Positions 35,440 through 46,312 of a stretch of DNA of 64,000 nt are shown here, one piece after another. The position numbers were made by a program, and so were the translations under genes. How positions within the stretch are numbered: the first letter of the stretch is position 1; the number at the start of each line of letters is the position of its first letter. A model generated the notes under the pieces. It saw nothing but the letters and a program-made list of their open reading frames with translations. It ran no database searches and was not told the DNA's origin. Source of the stretch: Streptococcus sp. 29892 (GTDB lineage Bacteria; Bacillota; Bacilli; Lactobacillales; Streptococcaceae); NCBI RefSeq assembly GCF_032594935.1, contig NZ_CP118734.1, forward strand, positions 834,001 to 898,000, in the 5' to 3' direction.

Positions 35440-36768
35440 ATGAATATTTTGATCATTGGTGCTTCATTCGCTGGTTTGACAGCTGCAATGGACTGCCAGA
35501 AACGCTATCCACAAGCGACTATTTACTTGATTGACAAGGAAGAAAGTATCGGTTATTTTCCCAATGCACTCAATTGGAAAGTAAAAGGAGAAATTTCAAG
35601 CTGGGCAGAAGCAAGGGTTGGCTATTTTGAGGGGCTAGAGCAGTCGGTCCTTCATTTCTTGTTTGGATGGGAATGCATTTCCATAGAATCCGTATCTAAA
35701 AAAATAAGGCTAAAAAAAGAAGAAAGCACGCGAGAATTATCCTACGACTATCTCATTTTAGCCATGGGAGCTCAACAAGTTTGGGAACATCAGTCGGTCG
35801 ACCTGTCGGAAAAGATTTTGACCAGTAAATCCATTGCTCAAGCTCAAAAGAGTTTTGAAAAGCTGGAAGAGGCAGAGAGTGTGACGGTAATAGGTGCTGG
35901 TCAAATTGGGCTTGAAAGCCTAGAAGCACTCAGTCGTCTGCCTTTGAAGCTTAGATTGATGGAGTCGCAAGAATGGCCCTTGGCCAAGTATTTTGATCAG
36001 GAAATGGTCGCCTTTATCTGGAATGAATTTGAACGGATAGGCTTGGACTATCATTTTTCAGAAACCATCAATGAAGTCAGCTTGAATGAACTGGGTCAAG
36101 TCCAGTTAAGCAGCTTGCAGGGAACCTACCTGTCTGACTTTGTTCTTTTGGGGACCAACTTTAGACCTCATACAGATTTGGTGGAAGGATTAGTTGATTT
36201 ACATACAGACGGCAGTATTCTGGTGGATGACTATCTTGAAACCAGTCAATCTGGAATTTTTGCGGTAGGAGATTTAATTCGGATGCCTGTGACCATGTTT
36301 GGGCAGGCCTATCTACCTATGATCAATCATGCTATCTTGACAGGTCGTTTGGTTGCAGAAAACCTTTTGGCCAAGAAGAAGCCTTTAAGAGCTGTTGAAC
36401 GCATTGTTTCCACCCATGTATTTGGTTATAATTTGACCAGTGTCGGCCTGACCGAAAGGGAAGCAAATTTGTGGTTAGATACCTCATCTATCCGTATTCA
36501 ACAAGCCTTTAGTCAGTGGGATGAGGAAACAATCGACTTTAAAATGGTGGTCAGTCGAAAGGATGGACGCATACTTGGTGGGCAACTGGTGTCTACCTCT
36601 GATCATATAGCACAGATGAATGTGCTTGCTCTTGCCATCTCTAAGGAAATGACGGTGGAAGATTTGCTACAGGAAGCTTGGCTCTGTTTGCCAAGGAGGA
36701 CGGATTTGCAACCATTTCTTGTTGAAGCAGCCAATCGTTATCTATGGCAAAAAGAGGATAGAGAGTAG
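35440..36768 (+). CDS. Nox-like FAD/NAD(P) oxidoreductase without the redox cysteine
   Basis: A 442-residue flavoprotein with the NADH-oxidase / CoA-disulfide-reductase layout: FAD loop ILIIGASFAGLTAA, NAD loop VIGAGQIGLESLEAL near 154, FAVGDLIRMP near 277 and a dimerisation domain. In this family a cysteine near residue 42 forms the second redox centre (C44 in the Nox encoded at 47031). Here the corresponding segment reads SIGYFPNALNW and has no cysteine, so it cannot use the sulfenic-acid mechanism and would make peroxide or have another role. The start at 35440 is taken because GGAGG precedes it. The Mga-like regulator follows after 11 nt. Confidence 0.85.
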   Translation: MNILIIGASFAGLTAAMDCQKRYPQATIYLIDKEESIGYFPNALNWKVKGEISSWAEARVGYFEGLEQSVLHFLFGWECISIESVSKKIRLKKEESTRELSYDYLILAMGAQQVWEHQSVDLSEKILTSKSIAQAQKSFEKLEEAESVTVIGAGQIGLESLEALSRLPLKLRLMESQEWPLAKYFDQEMVAFIWNEFERIGLDYHFSETINEVSLNELGQVQLSSLQGTYLSDFVLLGTNFRPHTDLVEGLVDLHTDGSILVDDYLETSQSGIFAVGDLIRMPVTMFGQAYLPMINHAILTGRLVAENLLAKKKPLRAVERIVSTHVFGYNLTSVGLTEREANLWLDTSSIRIQQAFSQWDEETIDFKMVVSRKDGRILGGQLVSTSDHIAQMNVLALAISKEMTVEDLLQEAWLCLPRRTDLQPFLVEAANRYLWQKEDRE

Positions 36769-36779
36769 GTGGTGAGCTG

Positions 36780-38249
36780 GTGCATATACTAGATTTATTA
36801 GAAAAACGGGAGCGTGCTATTTACCAGCTTTTCCTTCTTTTGAGAAAGTCGGTCACAGCCCTTGGGATAAAAGAGGCGGCTCAGGAATTGCATCTGTCTA
36901 AATCAACCTTGTTACGCTATGTAGAGAGTTTTTCTGAAGAGGTTGCAGAGGAGCCGTTTGGACTTGTTTTTCAGATTAGAGAAGAGGAAATCCTTCTGCA
37001 CCGTGGTGCCACCCTATCCATCCAAGACCTGTTTGCCTATCTGTGTCGAACGAGTGTGAAGTACCAGATTTTACTCTATTTTTTTGATAAAAATGAATGC
37101 TCTATTCCCATGTTGGCGCAGGATTTGTTACTCAGCGAGGCAACCTTAAACAGACACCTGTCCTCTATAAACCAAGTCTTGAAAGAGTTTCAGGTGACTA
37201 TTCGAAGCGGTCGTTTGCGTGGCAGTGAATTGCAAATTCGTTATCTCTATTATCACTTGTTTTGGCTGACCCGGCCTTTAAAGGAACTAGAAAAGGACCG
37301 AGTATTTGTCGAACAACTGGGGCATTTGCCAATTTTTGAACGCTTTTACCAGTCCCCCTTTAATCCAAGACAGGCTCATCAGCTAGCCCTATGGTTGATG
37401 ATTGTCCAAAAGAGAATGCGCTTGAAAGATTTGGATTTTCAGGCGGTCTATCAGCTAATGGCCCCTTATGAGCAACATAAATTCTATCGGCAACTGCGGC
37501 AACTGTTTTTGACCTTGAGCCAGCAATCATCGGCTTCCTTTCAAGAGGGGGACACCATGTCTGTTTTTGCATTTTTGTTCAGTCAAGGGATATTGGCTGC
37601 TCATCAATTAGAACAGGTATTGGGCTTTGGTGGTCCCATCATGGCAGCGACTAGTTGGGCCTTTCAGCAGGTCAAGGTCTTATTGCAAACAGATTTGGCA
37701 GTGGAAGAGGGGGAACTCTATCATCTCAATCAGGTCTTTAGTCAGCTCTATTTTTTCACTTCCTGCATAGAGAGTGGCTTTGATGAACTTGGTTCTTATG
37801 AAGTGTCCGTGCAAATGGCAGCAAGCAGTATTTTACGCCATGTTTCCAGCGAGATTTTTGGGAGAAAGGAAGAGGTGGCAGTTTGTCATCTGAGGTCCTT
37901 GAGCCAGTTATTTTCTTATTTCATGCAGGTGGAGCCAGCTATGGTACAGATTGGTTGGGCATCCAGCTATCCGTCTGTCATTAGTTCTCCAATCTTGCAA
38001 GTCCTCCGTCAGTCATTAGAACGCAATCGGTCCATTCAAATCGAACCTGTCCAACCAGACCAATCCTATGATTTGGTTATCTGCCACGATTATCCTTGGG
38101 AGAAGGGCCCCTTTTTCCAAGTGTATGCTATGCCAACTGTTCAGGAATTGAAAGACCTAAAAAGTTTGATTCAGACAATTCATCAGCGCAAATTAGAGCA
38201 GGCCAAGCGCCTGGTTGAGCGCACACACTTCCGAATTGAACGACGGTGA
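36780..38249 (+). CDS. Mga-like helix-turn-helix transcriptional regulator
   Basis: A 489-residue cytoplasmic regulator. The N-terminal winged helix (KEAAQELHLSKSTLLRYVES, about residues 31-50) and a second HTH-like unit (MLAQDLLLSEATLNRHLSSI, about 110-129) are typical of Mga/AtxA proteins. The long middle part is where phosphotransferase-regulated (PRD-like) domains lie, and the C-terminal region (SYDLVICHDYPW) resembles an EIIB-like fold. The start is GTG, preceded by AGGTGGTG. It is coupled to the flavoprotein gene upstream (11 nt) and lies 168 bp ahead of glpK, so control of glycerol metabolism is possible. Known Mga proteins control virulence genes and respond to sugar phosphorylation state. 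Confidence 0.82.
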   Translation: MHILDLLEKRERAIYQLFLLLRKSVTALGIKEAAQELHLSKSTLLRYVESFSEEVAEEPFGLVFQIREEEILLHRGATLSIQDLFAYLCRTSVKYQILLYFFDKNECSIPMLAQDLLLSEATLNRHLSSINQVLKEFQVTIRSGRLRGSELQIRYLYYHLFWLTRPLKELEKDRVFVEQLGHLPIFERFYQSPFNPRQAHQLALWLMIVQKRMRLKDLDFQAVYQLMAPYEQHKFYRQLRQLFLTLSQQSSASFQEGDTMSVFAFLFSQGILAAHQLEQVLGFGGPIMAATSWAFQQVKVLLQTDLAVEEGELYHLNQVFSQLYFFTSCIESGFDELGSYEVSVQMAASSILRHVSSEIFGRKEEVAVCHLRSLSQLFSYFMQVEPAMVQIGWASSYPSVISSPILQVLRQSLERNRSIQIEPVQPDQSYDLVICHDYPWEKGPFFQVYAMPTVQELKDLKSLIQTIHQRKLEQAKRLVERTHFRIERR

Positions 38250-38251
38250 TA

Positions 38252-38283
38252 AACTTTCTAGTGTTCTAGGAAGTTTTTTTAAT
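38252..38283 (+). terminator. Terminator after the Mga-like gene
   Basis: AACTTTCTAG-TGTT-CTAGGAAGTT followed by TTTTT. Confidence 0.75.
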
Positions 38284-38363
38284 ACGCAAATCCTGCTTTA
38301 TCAATTTTTTTTAAAAATCTAAAAAAATTGATAGGATGATCTTGAAAAAATAGTTTACAATAA

Positions 38364-39929
<1,566 letters not shown>

Positions 39930-39950
39930 AGAAATAGAAAGTGTGAAAAC

Positions 39951-41780
39951 ATGGAATTTTCAAAAGAAACACGTCGCTTAGCGATTGAAAAAATGCAAGA
40001 TAGACAGTTGGACCTGCTGGTTATCGGTGGTGGGATTACGGGGGCTGGCGTAGCCCTCCAAGCTGCTGCTAGTGGCATGGAAACAGCCTTGATTGAAATG
40101 CAAGACTTTGCCGAAGGGACATCCAGTCGTTCAACCAAATTGGTTCACGGTGGACTTCGTTACCTCAAACAATTTGATGTAGAAGTGGTTTCCGATACGG
40201 TTTCAGAACGTGCAGTTGTGCAAAATATTGCTCCACATATTCCAAAACCAGATCCAATGTTGCTACCAGTCTATGATGAAGAGGGTTCTACCTTTAGCCT
40301 CTTCCGCTTGAAAGTGGCCATGGACCTCTATGACCTCTTGGCTGGCGTCAACAATACAGACCTTGCCAATAAGGTGTTGACGAAAGAAGAAGTCTTAGAG
40401 CGGGCACCTCACCTGAAAAAAGAAGGCTTACTTGGAGGTGGAGTTTACCTTGACTTCCGTAACAATGATGCTCGCTTGGTTATTGAAAATATCAAACGTG
40501 CCGCCAAAGATGGTGCCTTGATTGCCAGCCGTGTCAAAGCGGAGAAATTCATCAAGGACGAGGCTGGAAAAGTTGTCGGTATCGTCGCTCGTGACTTACT
40601 GACAGACAGCACATTTGAAATCCGTGCGCGTTTGGTTATCAATACAACTGGCCCTTGGAGTGATGAAGTACGCAACCTGGGTGGTGAAGGTTCAGGTGTC
40701 CTTCAAATGCGTCCAACCAAGGGTGTGCACCTAGTTGTCGATAGTTCTCGCTTGTCTGTGCCACAGCCGACTTATTTTGATACAGGTCACGCAGATGGCC
40801 GCATGGTCTTTGTCCTTCCACGTGAAAATAAAACCTACTTTGGTACGACAGATACAGACTACACTGGCGATTTGGCCAATCCAATGGTAACTCAAGAAGA
40901 TGTTGACTACCTGCTTGATATTGTCAACAATCGCTTCCCAGAAGCAAACTTGACCTTGGATGACATTGAGAGCGGTTGGGCAGGTCTTCGTCCTCTCTTG
41001 TCTGGAAATGGAGCTTCTGACTACAACGGTGGAAACAACGGCAAACTCAGCGATGACAGCTTTAATAGCTTGATTGAAACCGTCAAAGGCTATTTGAACA
41101 ATGAAAAGACACGGGACGATGTGGAACATGATTTGACGCATTTGGAAGGTAGTGTTTCTGAAAAACATTTAGATCCGTCTGCTGTATCGCGTGGTTCTGC
41201 CCTTGACCGTGATGATAATGGTTTGCTGACACTTGCTGGTGGTAAAATCACAGACTTCCGTAAAATGGCCGAAGGAGCAATGGAAAAGGTAGCAGACATT
41301 CTCAAAGAAGAACATGGCCGTAGCTTCAAACTCATCAATTCGAAGACCTATCCAGTTTCTGGAGGGGAATTGAACCCAGCTAACGTAGCAGAAGAAATTG
41401 AACACTTGGCACAATTAGGGGTGAAAAAAGGTTTGGACTACGACGATGCCCTCTATCTTGCTAACTTGTACGGCTCAAATGCGCCAAAAGTATTTGCTTT
41501 GAACCATAAAGTAGAGGCTGTGTCTGACCTTAATCAACGTGATTTGCTTTCTCTTCATTATGCCATGAAAGAAGAAATGACCTTGACTGCAGTTGACTAT
41601 CTTCTTCGTCGTACCAACTATATGCTCTTTATGCGAGAGCAGTTGGATGCAGTAGCACCTGAAATCATCAAGGAAATGGCAGCGTATTATGCTTGGTCAG
41701 AGGAAGAAGTGGCTCAACAGGAAGGCTTACTTGCGGAAACCTTGCACAAAAATGATTTGAGCTATCTAAAAGAAAAATAA
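39951..41780 (+). CDS. glpO: Alpha-glycerophosphate oxidase
   Basis: Oxidises glycerol 3-phosphate to dihydroxyacetone phosphate using O2 and releases H2O2, a recognised cytotoxic product in streptococci and mycoplasmas. A 609-residue FAD protein: VIGGGITGAGVALQAAASG near 26, SSRSTKLVHGGLRYLKQF near 61, and the substrate region RGSALDRDDNG / LAGGKITDFRKMAE in the C-terminal half. It has the roughly 50-residue insertion near residues 355-405 (GNNGKLSDDSF) that separates streptococcal GlpO from GlpD dehydrogenases. It follows glpK by 21 nt. Confidence 0.95.
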   Translation: MEFSKETRRLAIEKMQDRQLDLLVIGGGITGAGVALQAAASGMETALIEMQDFAEGTSSRSTKLVHGGLRYLKQFDVEVVSDTVSERAVVQNIAPHIPKPDPMLLPVYDEEGSTFSLFRLKVAMDLYDLLAGVNNTDLANKVLTKEEVLERAPHLKKEGLLGGGVYLDFRNNDARLVIENIKRAAKDGALIASRVKAEKFIKDEAGKVVGIVARDLLTDSTFEIRARLVINTTGPWSDEVRNLGGEGSGVLQMRPTKGVHLVVDSSRLSVPQPTYFDTGHADGRMVFVLPRENKTYFGTTDTDYTGDLANPMVTQEDVDYLLDIVNNRFPEANLTLDDIESGWAGLRPLLSGNGASDYNGGNNGKLSDDSFNSLIETVKGYLNNEKTRDDVEHDLTHLEGSVSEKHLDPSAVSRGSALDRDDNGLLTLAGGKITDFRKMAEGAMEKVADILKEEHGRSFKLINSKTYPVSGGELNPANVAEEIEHLAQLGVKKGLDYDDALYLANLYGSNAPKVFALNHKVEAVSDLNQRDLLSLHYAMKEEMTLTAVDYLLRRTNYMLFMREQLDAVAPEIIKEMAAYYAWSEEEVAQQEGLLAETLHKNDLSYLKEK

Positions 41781-41865
41781 TCTATTGGTAGGTAGGAGCT
41801 TGTTCTTCTATGGAAGAAGCTCCCCACCAGTTTATCAATAAGAGATTGATACAAGAGGAGAAGTT

Positions 41866-42219
41866 ATGAAATTTTTACGTTCAACTATTGGCTATATGAT
41901 TGCTGGTATGATTGTCATGAGTGTTTGGGGAGCCTTTGCGGAAGCCTATGGCATAGCAGGTGGCTACTTTGCAGCCTTTATTATCATTGGACCTATGTGG
42001 TTTATGAACCACTATCTAGGTCTAATCAAACACGATTCTGATTCAGCTTTTGTCGATATGGGATTGGGAATTGCGCTGTGTGGTATTTTCCGTGATGCCT
42101 TTCTCAATGGATTTGGAACACTGGCAGATTCTCTTCCAACCATTCTTCTGATTACAGTAGGCGCTGTTTTGGGTGGCTTGGTTGCTGCAAAAGTCGAAGA
42201 AGATATGGAAAAAGATTAA
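41866..42219 (+). CDS. Lin0368-type membrane protein, putative glycerol uptake subunit A
   Basis: A 117-residue membrane protein with about four hydrophobic helices (GYMIAGMIVMSVWGAF, FAAFIIIGPMWFMNHYLG and two more) and a short acidic C-terminus. It belongs with the Lin0368-like proteins that lie behind glycerol genes in several Firmicutes and have been proposed as transporter subunits; the activity is unproven. It starts 86 nt after glpO, behind a stem-loop (GGAGCTT/AAGCTCC), and is paired with the next gene. No glpF is seen in this operon, which fits an alternative uptake route. Confidence 0.75.
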   Translation: MKFLRSTIGYMIAGMIVMSVWGAFAEAYGIAGGYFAAFIIIGPMWFMNHYLGLIKHDSDSAFVDMGLGIALCGIFRDAFLNGFGTLADSLPTILLITVGAVLGGLVAAKVEEDMEKD

Positions 42220-42231
42220 GGAGGAGTAGAA

Positions 42232-42567
42232 ATGACAATTCAACAAGCAATCGCAACAATTGTAGGTGCTTTTATCTTCCCATTTGTCATTCGCATGATG
42301 TGGGGAAAAATGGTTGAGCACTGGGGTGCCATTGGAGGATGGATGGCAGCTTCTATGATTGTCGGAACAATTTGGACCCTTAACCACGGTGTTGGGCTCA
42401 TGACCCAGTCTGGCGCAGTTTGGGTTGACATGGGATTGGCAGCAGGTATCGGCTTATTTGTTGCTTCGGCAGCCAGAGGCGGAAAAGTTGGTAAAGCGAC
42501 AAATAATCTACTTGCAGCACTTGTAGGTGGTATACTAGGTGGCTTAATCCTCTCCTTCATTTTATAA
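42232..42567 (+). CDS. Lin0368-type membrane protein, putative glycerol uptake subunit B
   Basis: A 111-residue protein similar in size and pattern to its upstream neighbour: four hydrophobic segments, the shared motif MWGKMVEHWGAIGGW / TIWTLNHGVG and a glycine-rich end (LVGGILGGLILSF). The two probably arose by duplication and form a heteromeric membrane complex. The gap to the first gene is 12 nt, with AAGGAGGAG before the ATG. A terminator follows. Confidence 0.75.
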   Translation: MTIQQAIATIVGAFIFPFVIRMMWGKMVEHWGAIGGWMAASMIVGTIWTLNHGVGLMTQSGAVWVDMGLAAGIGLFVASAARGGKVGKATNNLLAALVGGILGGLILSFIL

Positions 42568-42573
42568 TAGATA

Positions 42574-42605
42574 GAAACAGCTAGAACATTTATTCTAGTT
42601 GTTTT
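42574..42605 (+). terminator. Terminator of the glp operon
   Basis: AACAGCTAGAA and TTCTAGTTGTT with one G-T pair, followed by TTT. Confidence 0.7.
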
Positions 42606-42765
42606 TAGTTTAGATTAGTTTAAGGAAAGTGCCTTATAATAAAACCATCTTTTTCATATAATCTCCTAGAAGCACTTGAAGACATTCAGGTGTTTTCTTT
42701 GTGCATTTTTCTTGATTTTACAACTAATTAGTGATAAAATTTCAGATAGAAATGAGGTAGTGCTT

Positions 42766-43716
42766 ATGAATAATACAGGTATCCATCATATTTCAAGTTT
42801 AGTTGGCAATATTTACCAGGCCTATGATTTTTATCATCATATTCTCGGATTAAAATTGACCTTGAAAACTGTCAATCAAGAAGATTCAAGCATGTATCAT
42901 CTCTTTTTCGGTGATGATGAGGGCCGCTATGGAACGGAATTTACCATTTTTGATATGCCCAATCATCCTAGGCATCGGACTGGCAGCAATCGTTTGGAAC
43001 GAACCGTTTTTCTGGTTAAAGATTTTGCTGCCTTGGAATTCTGGCAGAAAAGACTGACAGAGTTTGCAGTGGAAAACGAAGGAATTCAGGCCTTTGGAAA
43101 GGGGCATATCTTGTATTTCCAAGATGAAGATGGGCAGTTGCTTGGCTTGAGCTATCATGACTCAATTGGAGAAATATTTCCGTATGAAACAGATGAAATT
43201 TCATCGGAATACGCCATACTTGGTATTGCCAGTCTTCACATGCGAATTCGTGAAGAAAAGGCATTACTAAGTTTGCTGACCGAAACCTTTGGATTTGTCG
43301 AGGAAAGCCGATTTGTCTTTGAAGATAAGATGGTGATTTCTCTACTCTTTGACAACACCTTCCAACATCGACTTTATTTGATTCTTGACCAAGGGTCGCC
43401 AATCAGCGTGATGGGAGTTGGGGCTATTCATCATATCGCGTTTGGTGTCTTAGATGAGTCCGACTTGGAAGACCTGATTAGTCGCTTAAATCTCATCAAT
43501 CGTCCACATTCTGGTATTATCAATCGAGATTTCATGCATTCCTTGTACTTCCAAGCGCCAAATTATCTCATGTTTGAAGTTGCGACCATGGCTGGCGAAA
43601 GAGAGGCTGCTATGCCAAGACAAGATAAGCAGCTAGATAATGTTGAACTGTTTTTGCCAAGTTTTTTTGAAGAGGACAGACAGGAAATCGAAAAAAATCT
43701 CTCCCACCGTTATTAG
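42766..43716 (+). CDS. VOC-superfamily ring-cleaving dioxygenase (MhqO-like)
   Basis: A 316-residue protein with two repeated glyoxalase/VOC modules. The first begins GIHHISSLVGNIYQAYDFY and has GTEFTIFDMP; the second starts about residue 140 (LGIASLHMRI) and has GAIHHIAFGV near 225. Metal ligands of the family are visible as H in IHHIS, H in IHHIAF and E in YLMFEVA. The start at 42766 (MNNTGIHH) has GAGGTAG before it; the longer frame from 42676 is not needed. With the hydrolase 12 nt downstream it resembles the MhqO-MhqD pair of Bacillus, which clears quinones and catechols. Confidence 0.82.
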   Translation: MNNTGIHHISSLVGNIYQAYDFYHHILGLKLTLKTVNQEDSSMYHLFFGDDEGRYGTEFTIFDMPNHPRHRTGSNRLERTVFLVKDFAALEFWQKRLTEFAVENEGIQAFGKGHILYFQDEDGQLLGLSYHDSIGEIFPYETDEISSEYAILGIASLHMRIREEKALLSLLTETFGFVEESRFVFEDKMVISLLFDNTFQHRLYLILDQGSPISVMGVGAIHHIAFGVLDESDLEDLISRLNLINRPHSGIINRDFMHSLYFQAPNYLMFEVATMAGEREAAMPRQDKQLDNVELFLPSFFEEDRQEIEKNLSHRY

Positions 43717-43728
43717 GAGAAAAGAGAT

Positions 43729-44331
43729 ATGGATTATCGCTTTATCAAAGGGACCAGTCCCCGTCTTTTGGTCTTTTTCCACGGCACAGGTGGCAATAAG
43801 GAATCCATGCTATTTCTCCGTCAACAGCTGGATCCAGAAGCTTTTGTCCTTTCCTTGGATGGAAGTTGGGGCCAAGGCAGGGAAAGGCGTTTCTTTGCAC
43901 CTCTCATTGACGGTCAGTTGGATTTTTTCGATTTTGAATGGCGCTTGTCGGCTTTTCTGGATTTTTGGCAGGACTTTGACATTCAGCCCTACCAGCAGGT
44001 TACCTTCGTGGGATTCTCAAACGGTGCCAACTTTATCATGGGCTTGTTGACCAAACAGTCAAACCTGGCGGACAATTATATCTTACTCCATCCCTCAGCC
44101 TTAGATTATGCATTTCCTATGGAAAATAGCAGAGCAGAAATATTGTTTACACTGGGGCAGAATGATGTGTTGATTGAGCCAGTGGCTCTTGAACATCTTG
44201 TAGATGACTGGCAAGCGTCAGCTTTTCCCAGAGCTAACCTAGCTCGTTTTGACAAGGGACATTTTTTAAGTCAGGATGAATTGACCTATATCAAAAATTG
44301 GTATCAAGAAAGAATAGACAAAAAGACCTGA
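43729..44331 (+). CDS. Alpha/beta-hydrolase of the carboxylesterase/phospholipase type (MhqD-like)
   Basis: A 200-residue hydrolase. The oxyanion-hole motif FFHGTGGNKES is near residue 17 and the nucleophile elbow GFSNGANF near 96 (Ser98). The acid is probably the Asp in LGQNDVLIEP (about 144) and the His lies in DKGHFLSQ (about 180). Family members hydrolyse short esters; next to the VOC dioxygenase gene it fits the MhqD detoxification role, which remains inference. Ribosome-binding site AGGAG; gap 12 nt. It ends at a shared terminator with pepF. Confidence 0.85.
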   Translation: MDYRFIKGTSPRLLVFFHGTGGNKESMLFLRQQLDPEAFVLSLDGSWGQGRERRFFAPLIDGQLDFFDFEWRLSAFLDFWQDFDIQPYQQVTFVGFSNGANFIMGLLTKQSNLADNYILLHPSALDYAFPMENSRAEILFTLGQNDVLIEPVALEHLVDDWQASAFPRANLARFDKGHFLSQDELTYIKNWYQERIDKKT

Positions 44332-44356
44332 ACCAATACGTTCAAGTCTTTTATGT
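44327..44356. terminator. Bidirectional terminator between hydrolase and pepF genes
   Basis: AAGACCTGAAC and GTTCAAGTCTT form a stem with one mismatch between two converging genes, with T/A runs on both sides. Confidence 0.6.
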
Positions 44357-44359
44357 GTC

Positions 44360-46150
44360 TTAGATTAGTGTTTCCAGTTTATCCACCAAGGAACCGACAT
44401 AAGCAATAGTTTCTTTAAGTGGTTGGTCAGTCGAAACATCGACACCTGCGTGTTTTGCAAGGTCTTGGGCAGAAAGACTTGCACCGAGTGACAAGGTTTC
44501 CAACCATTTTTCAACAACTTCTTCAGGATGTTCTTCCAATTGTTTTGCCATGGCTGTACCGATGGTCAAACCAGCTGAGTAGGTATATGGATACAAACCA
44601 ATGTAGTAGTGTGGTTGACGCATCCAGATAAGACCTGCATCATCACCGATTTCAAAGTCTTCACCCCAGAATTCCTTGATGACATCCAACTTGATTTGGC
44701 AGAGAATATCACCATTGAGGTATTCTTCATTATCCAAACGAGTGTAGACTTCACGCTGGAAGGCTGCTTCAAGCAAGTGAGTGACCATGTTGTGGAAGTA
44801 AGTACGGCTGATTAACTCGCTAATCAAGTAAGCCTGGAAGCCAGGGTCTTGGTTGTTTTTCAAAAGTGTGTTACAGGTCAAGACCTCGTTAGCAGTAGAT
44901 GGAGCTTCGATGAAGTAAAGAGAAGGTTCATAGCTAAGTACGCTTTGTTTTTTCGCCCATTGGAAATGACCAGCATGCCCCAATTCGTGAGCCAATACCA
45001 AGACCTCGTTCATCAAACCTGTCCATGAAAGTAGGATATAGGATGGTCCATCGTAAAGAGTAGCACAGAAGCCACCAGTAGCCTTACCTTCGTTTTGAGC
45101 AAAGTCAATCCAACGCTCATCAAATGATTGTTCAATCATTTTCACATAATCTTCACCAAGAATGCCTAAGCAGTCAATCAAGAATTGCTTAGATTCTTCA
45201 GGTGTGATGCGTTGGTTGTATTCCGATGGCAAGCTGATTTTCAAATCGGCATGGGTAATTTTTTCCAAGCCATGAGCCTTGGCAACCAATTTCACAAAGC
45301 GACGCATGTGAGGAGCCAATTCCTTCATGATAACATCAATCTGACGATCAAATAGGTCACGGGATACGTTTTGACGATGTAAGAGGAAGTCAATGGTATT
45401 GTCAAATCCACGCAAGCGAGCTTCGATTTGCTCATTCTTGATGTGGGACAAATAGGTTGCTGCGGTTGTATTCTTATATTTTTTCAGGGTTGAGTAGAAA
45501 CCAGCCGCGGAATTGCGACGGATTTCGGTATCGTGGCTGATTTCATAATCATTTTCAAAAAGTACATAGCTGTTTCCGAGCGTCTCGCCATTTGCCTCAA
45601 AGTTGTCAAAGGTCATATCTTCAAACTTGGTCACACCGTAGTTATTATATGGCTGGCCAAAGGTTGGTGCAAAGTTTGCTAGTAATTCTTCTTGAAGTGG
45701 ATGGAGTTGATGAGGTTTGTCACGGAGAATGCTGTCGAAAAATGCAGCCCATTGTGGTTGTTCCTTTTTTAATTCCAGCAGAACAGCCTCATCTAATTGA
45801 CCAAGTTCTGAATAGAGGAAATCTCGTTGAGGACGTGCCTTGGCAGAAACGAGGTCGTATTCGTTGGCTAGGCTAGCAAGCTCAGTGTTCATCTTATCGA
45901 CTTCGAGTGGAAGAAACGCATAGTGAGAAAGTCTGCTATCCAGAATAACAATTTTCTCATATTCTGTGAGAGCACTTACGATGGTTTGCTTGTCTGTTAG
46001 TTTTCCTTTGAAGTTTGTTTCGAAGGCAGTGACTTGATTTGCATAAGCAATCAAATTTTCTTTGTAATTTTCAGGTGTTGGGAATAACAAATCTGTATCC
46101 CAAGTTAATTGCACATCAATTTCTTGACGCTTTGGCATTGCAGAAGTCAT
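44360..46150 (-). CDS. pepF: Oligoendopeptidase F (M3 metallopeptidase)
   Basis: Cytoplasmic zinc peptidase that cuts peptides of about 7-17 residues after uptake. 596 residues. The zinc motif HELGHAGH (HExxH) lies near residue 387, preceded by VLA, and the third ligand Glu is in FIEAPSTANE about 25 residues later. An N-terminal helical region (residues 20-200) with an oligoendopeptidase_F-type segment is present. In streptococci the enzyme is also named PepB. AAAGGAG is placed well before the ATG. A single gene, opposite in strand to its neighbours. Confidence 0.95.
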   Translation of the reverse strand: MTSAMPKRQEIDVQLTWDTDLLFPTPENYKENLIAYANQVTAFETNFKGKLTDKQTIVSALTEYEKIVILDSRLSHYAFLPLEVDKMNTELASLANEYDLVSAKARPQRDFLYSELGQLDEAVLLELKKEQPQWAAFFDSILRDKPHQLHPLQEELLANFAPTFGQPYNNYGVTKFEDMTFDNFEANGETLGNSYVLFENDYEISHDTEIRRNSAAGFYSTLKKYKNTTAATYLSHIKNEQIEARLRGFDNTIDFLLHRQNVSRDLFDRQIDVIMKELAPHMRRFVKLVAKAHGLEKITHADLKISLPSEYNQRITPEESKQFLIDCLGILGEDYVKMIEQSFDERWIDFAQNEGKATGGFCATLYDGPSYILLSWTGLMNEVLVLAHELGHAGHFQWAKKQSVLSYEPSLYFIEAPSTANEVLTCNTLLKNNQDPGFQAYLISELISRTYFHNMVTHLLEAAFQREVYTRLDNEEYLNGDILCQIKLDVIKEFWGEDFEIGDDAGLIWMRQPHYYIGLYPYTYSAGLTIGTAMAKQLEEHPEEVVEKWLETLSLGASLSAQDLAKHAGVDVSTDQPLKETIAYVGSLVDKLETLI

Positions 46151-46312
46151 ATATTTCTCCTTTTCTTAGTGATAGCTACATTATAACATAAGAATTGGTT
46201 TGAGGAAAAATAATGTTAGACCAATTTATGAAAAGAAAACTTGACAAAATGCTTAAAAACGTAGATAATTATAGTATGAAAGGGTTTACTGAAAACCGGA
46301 AAGGAGTTAGAT

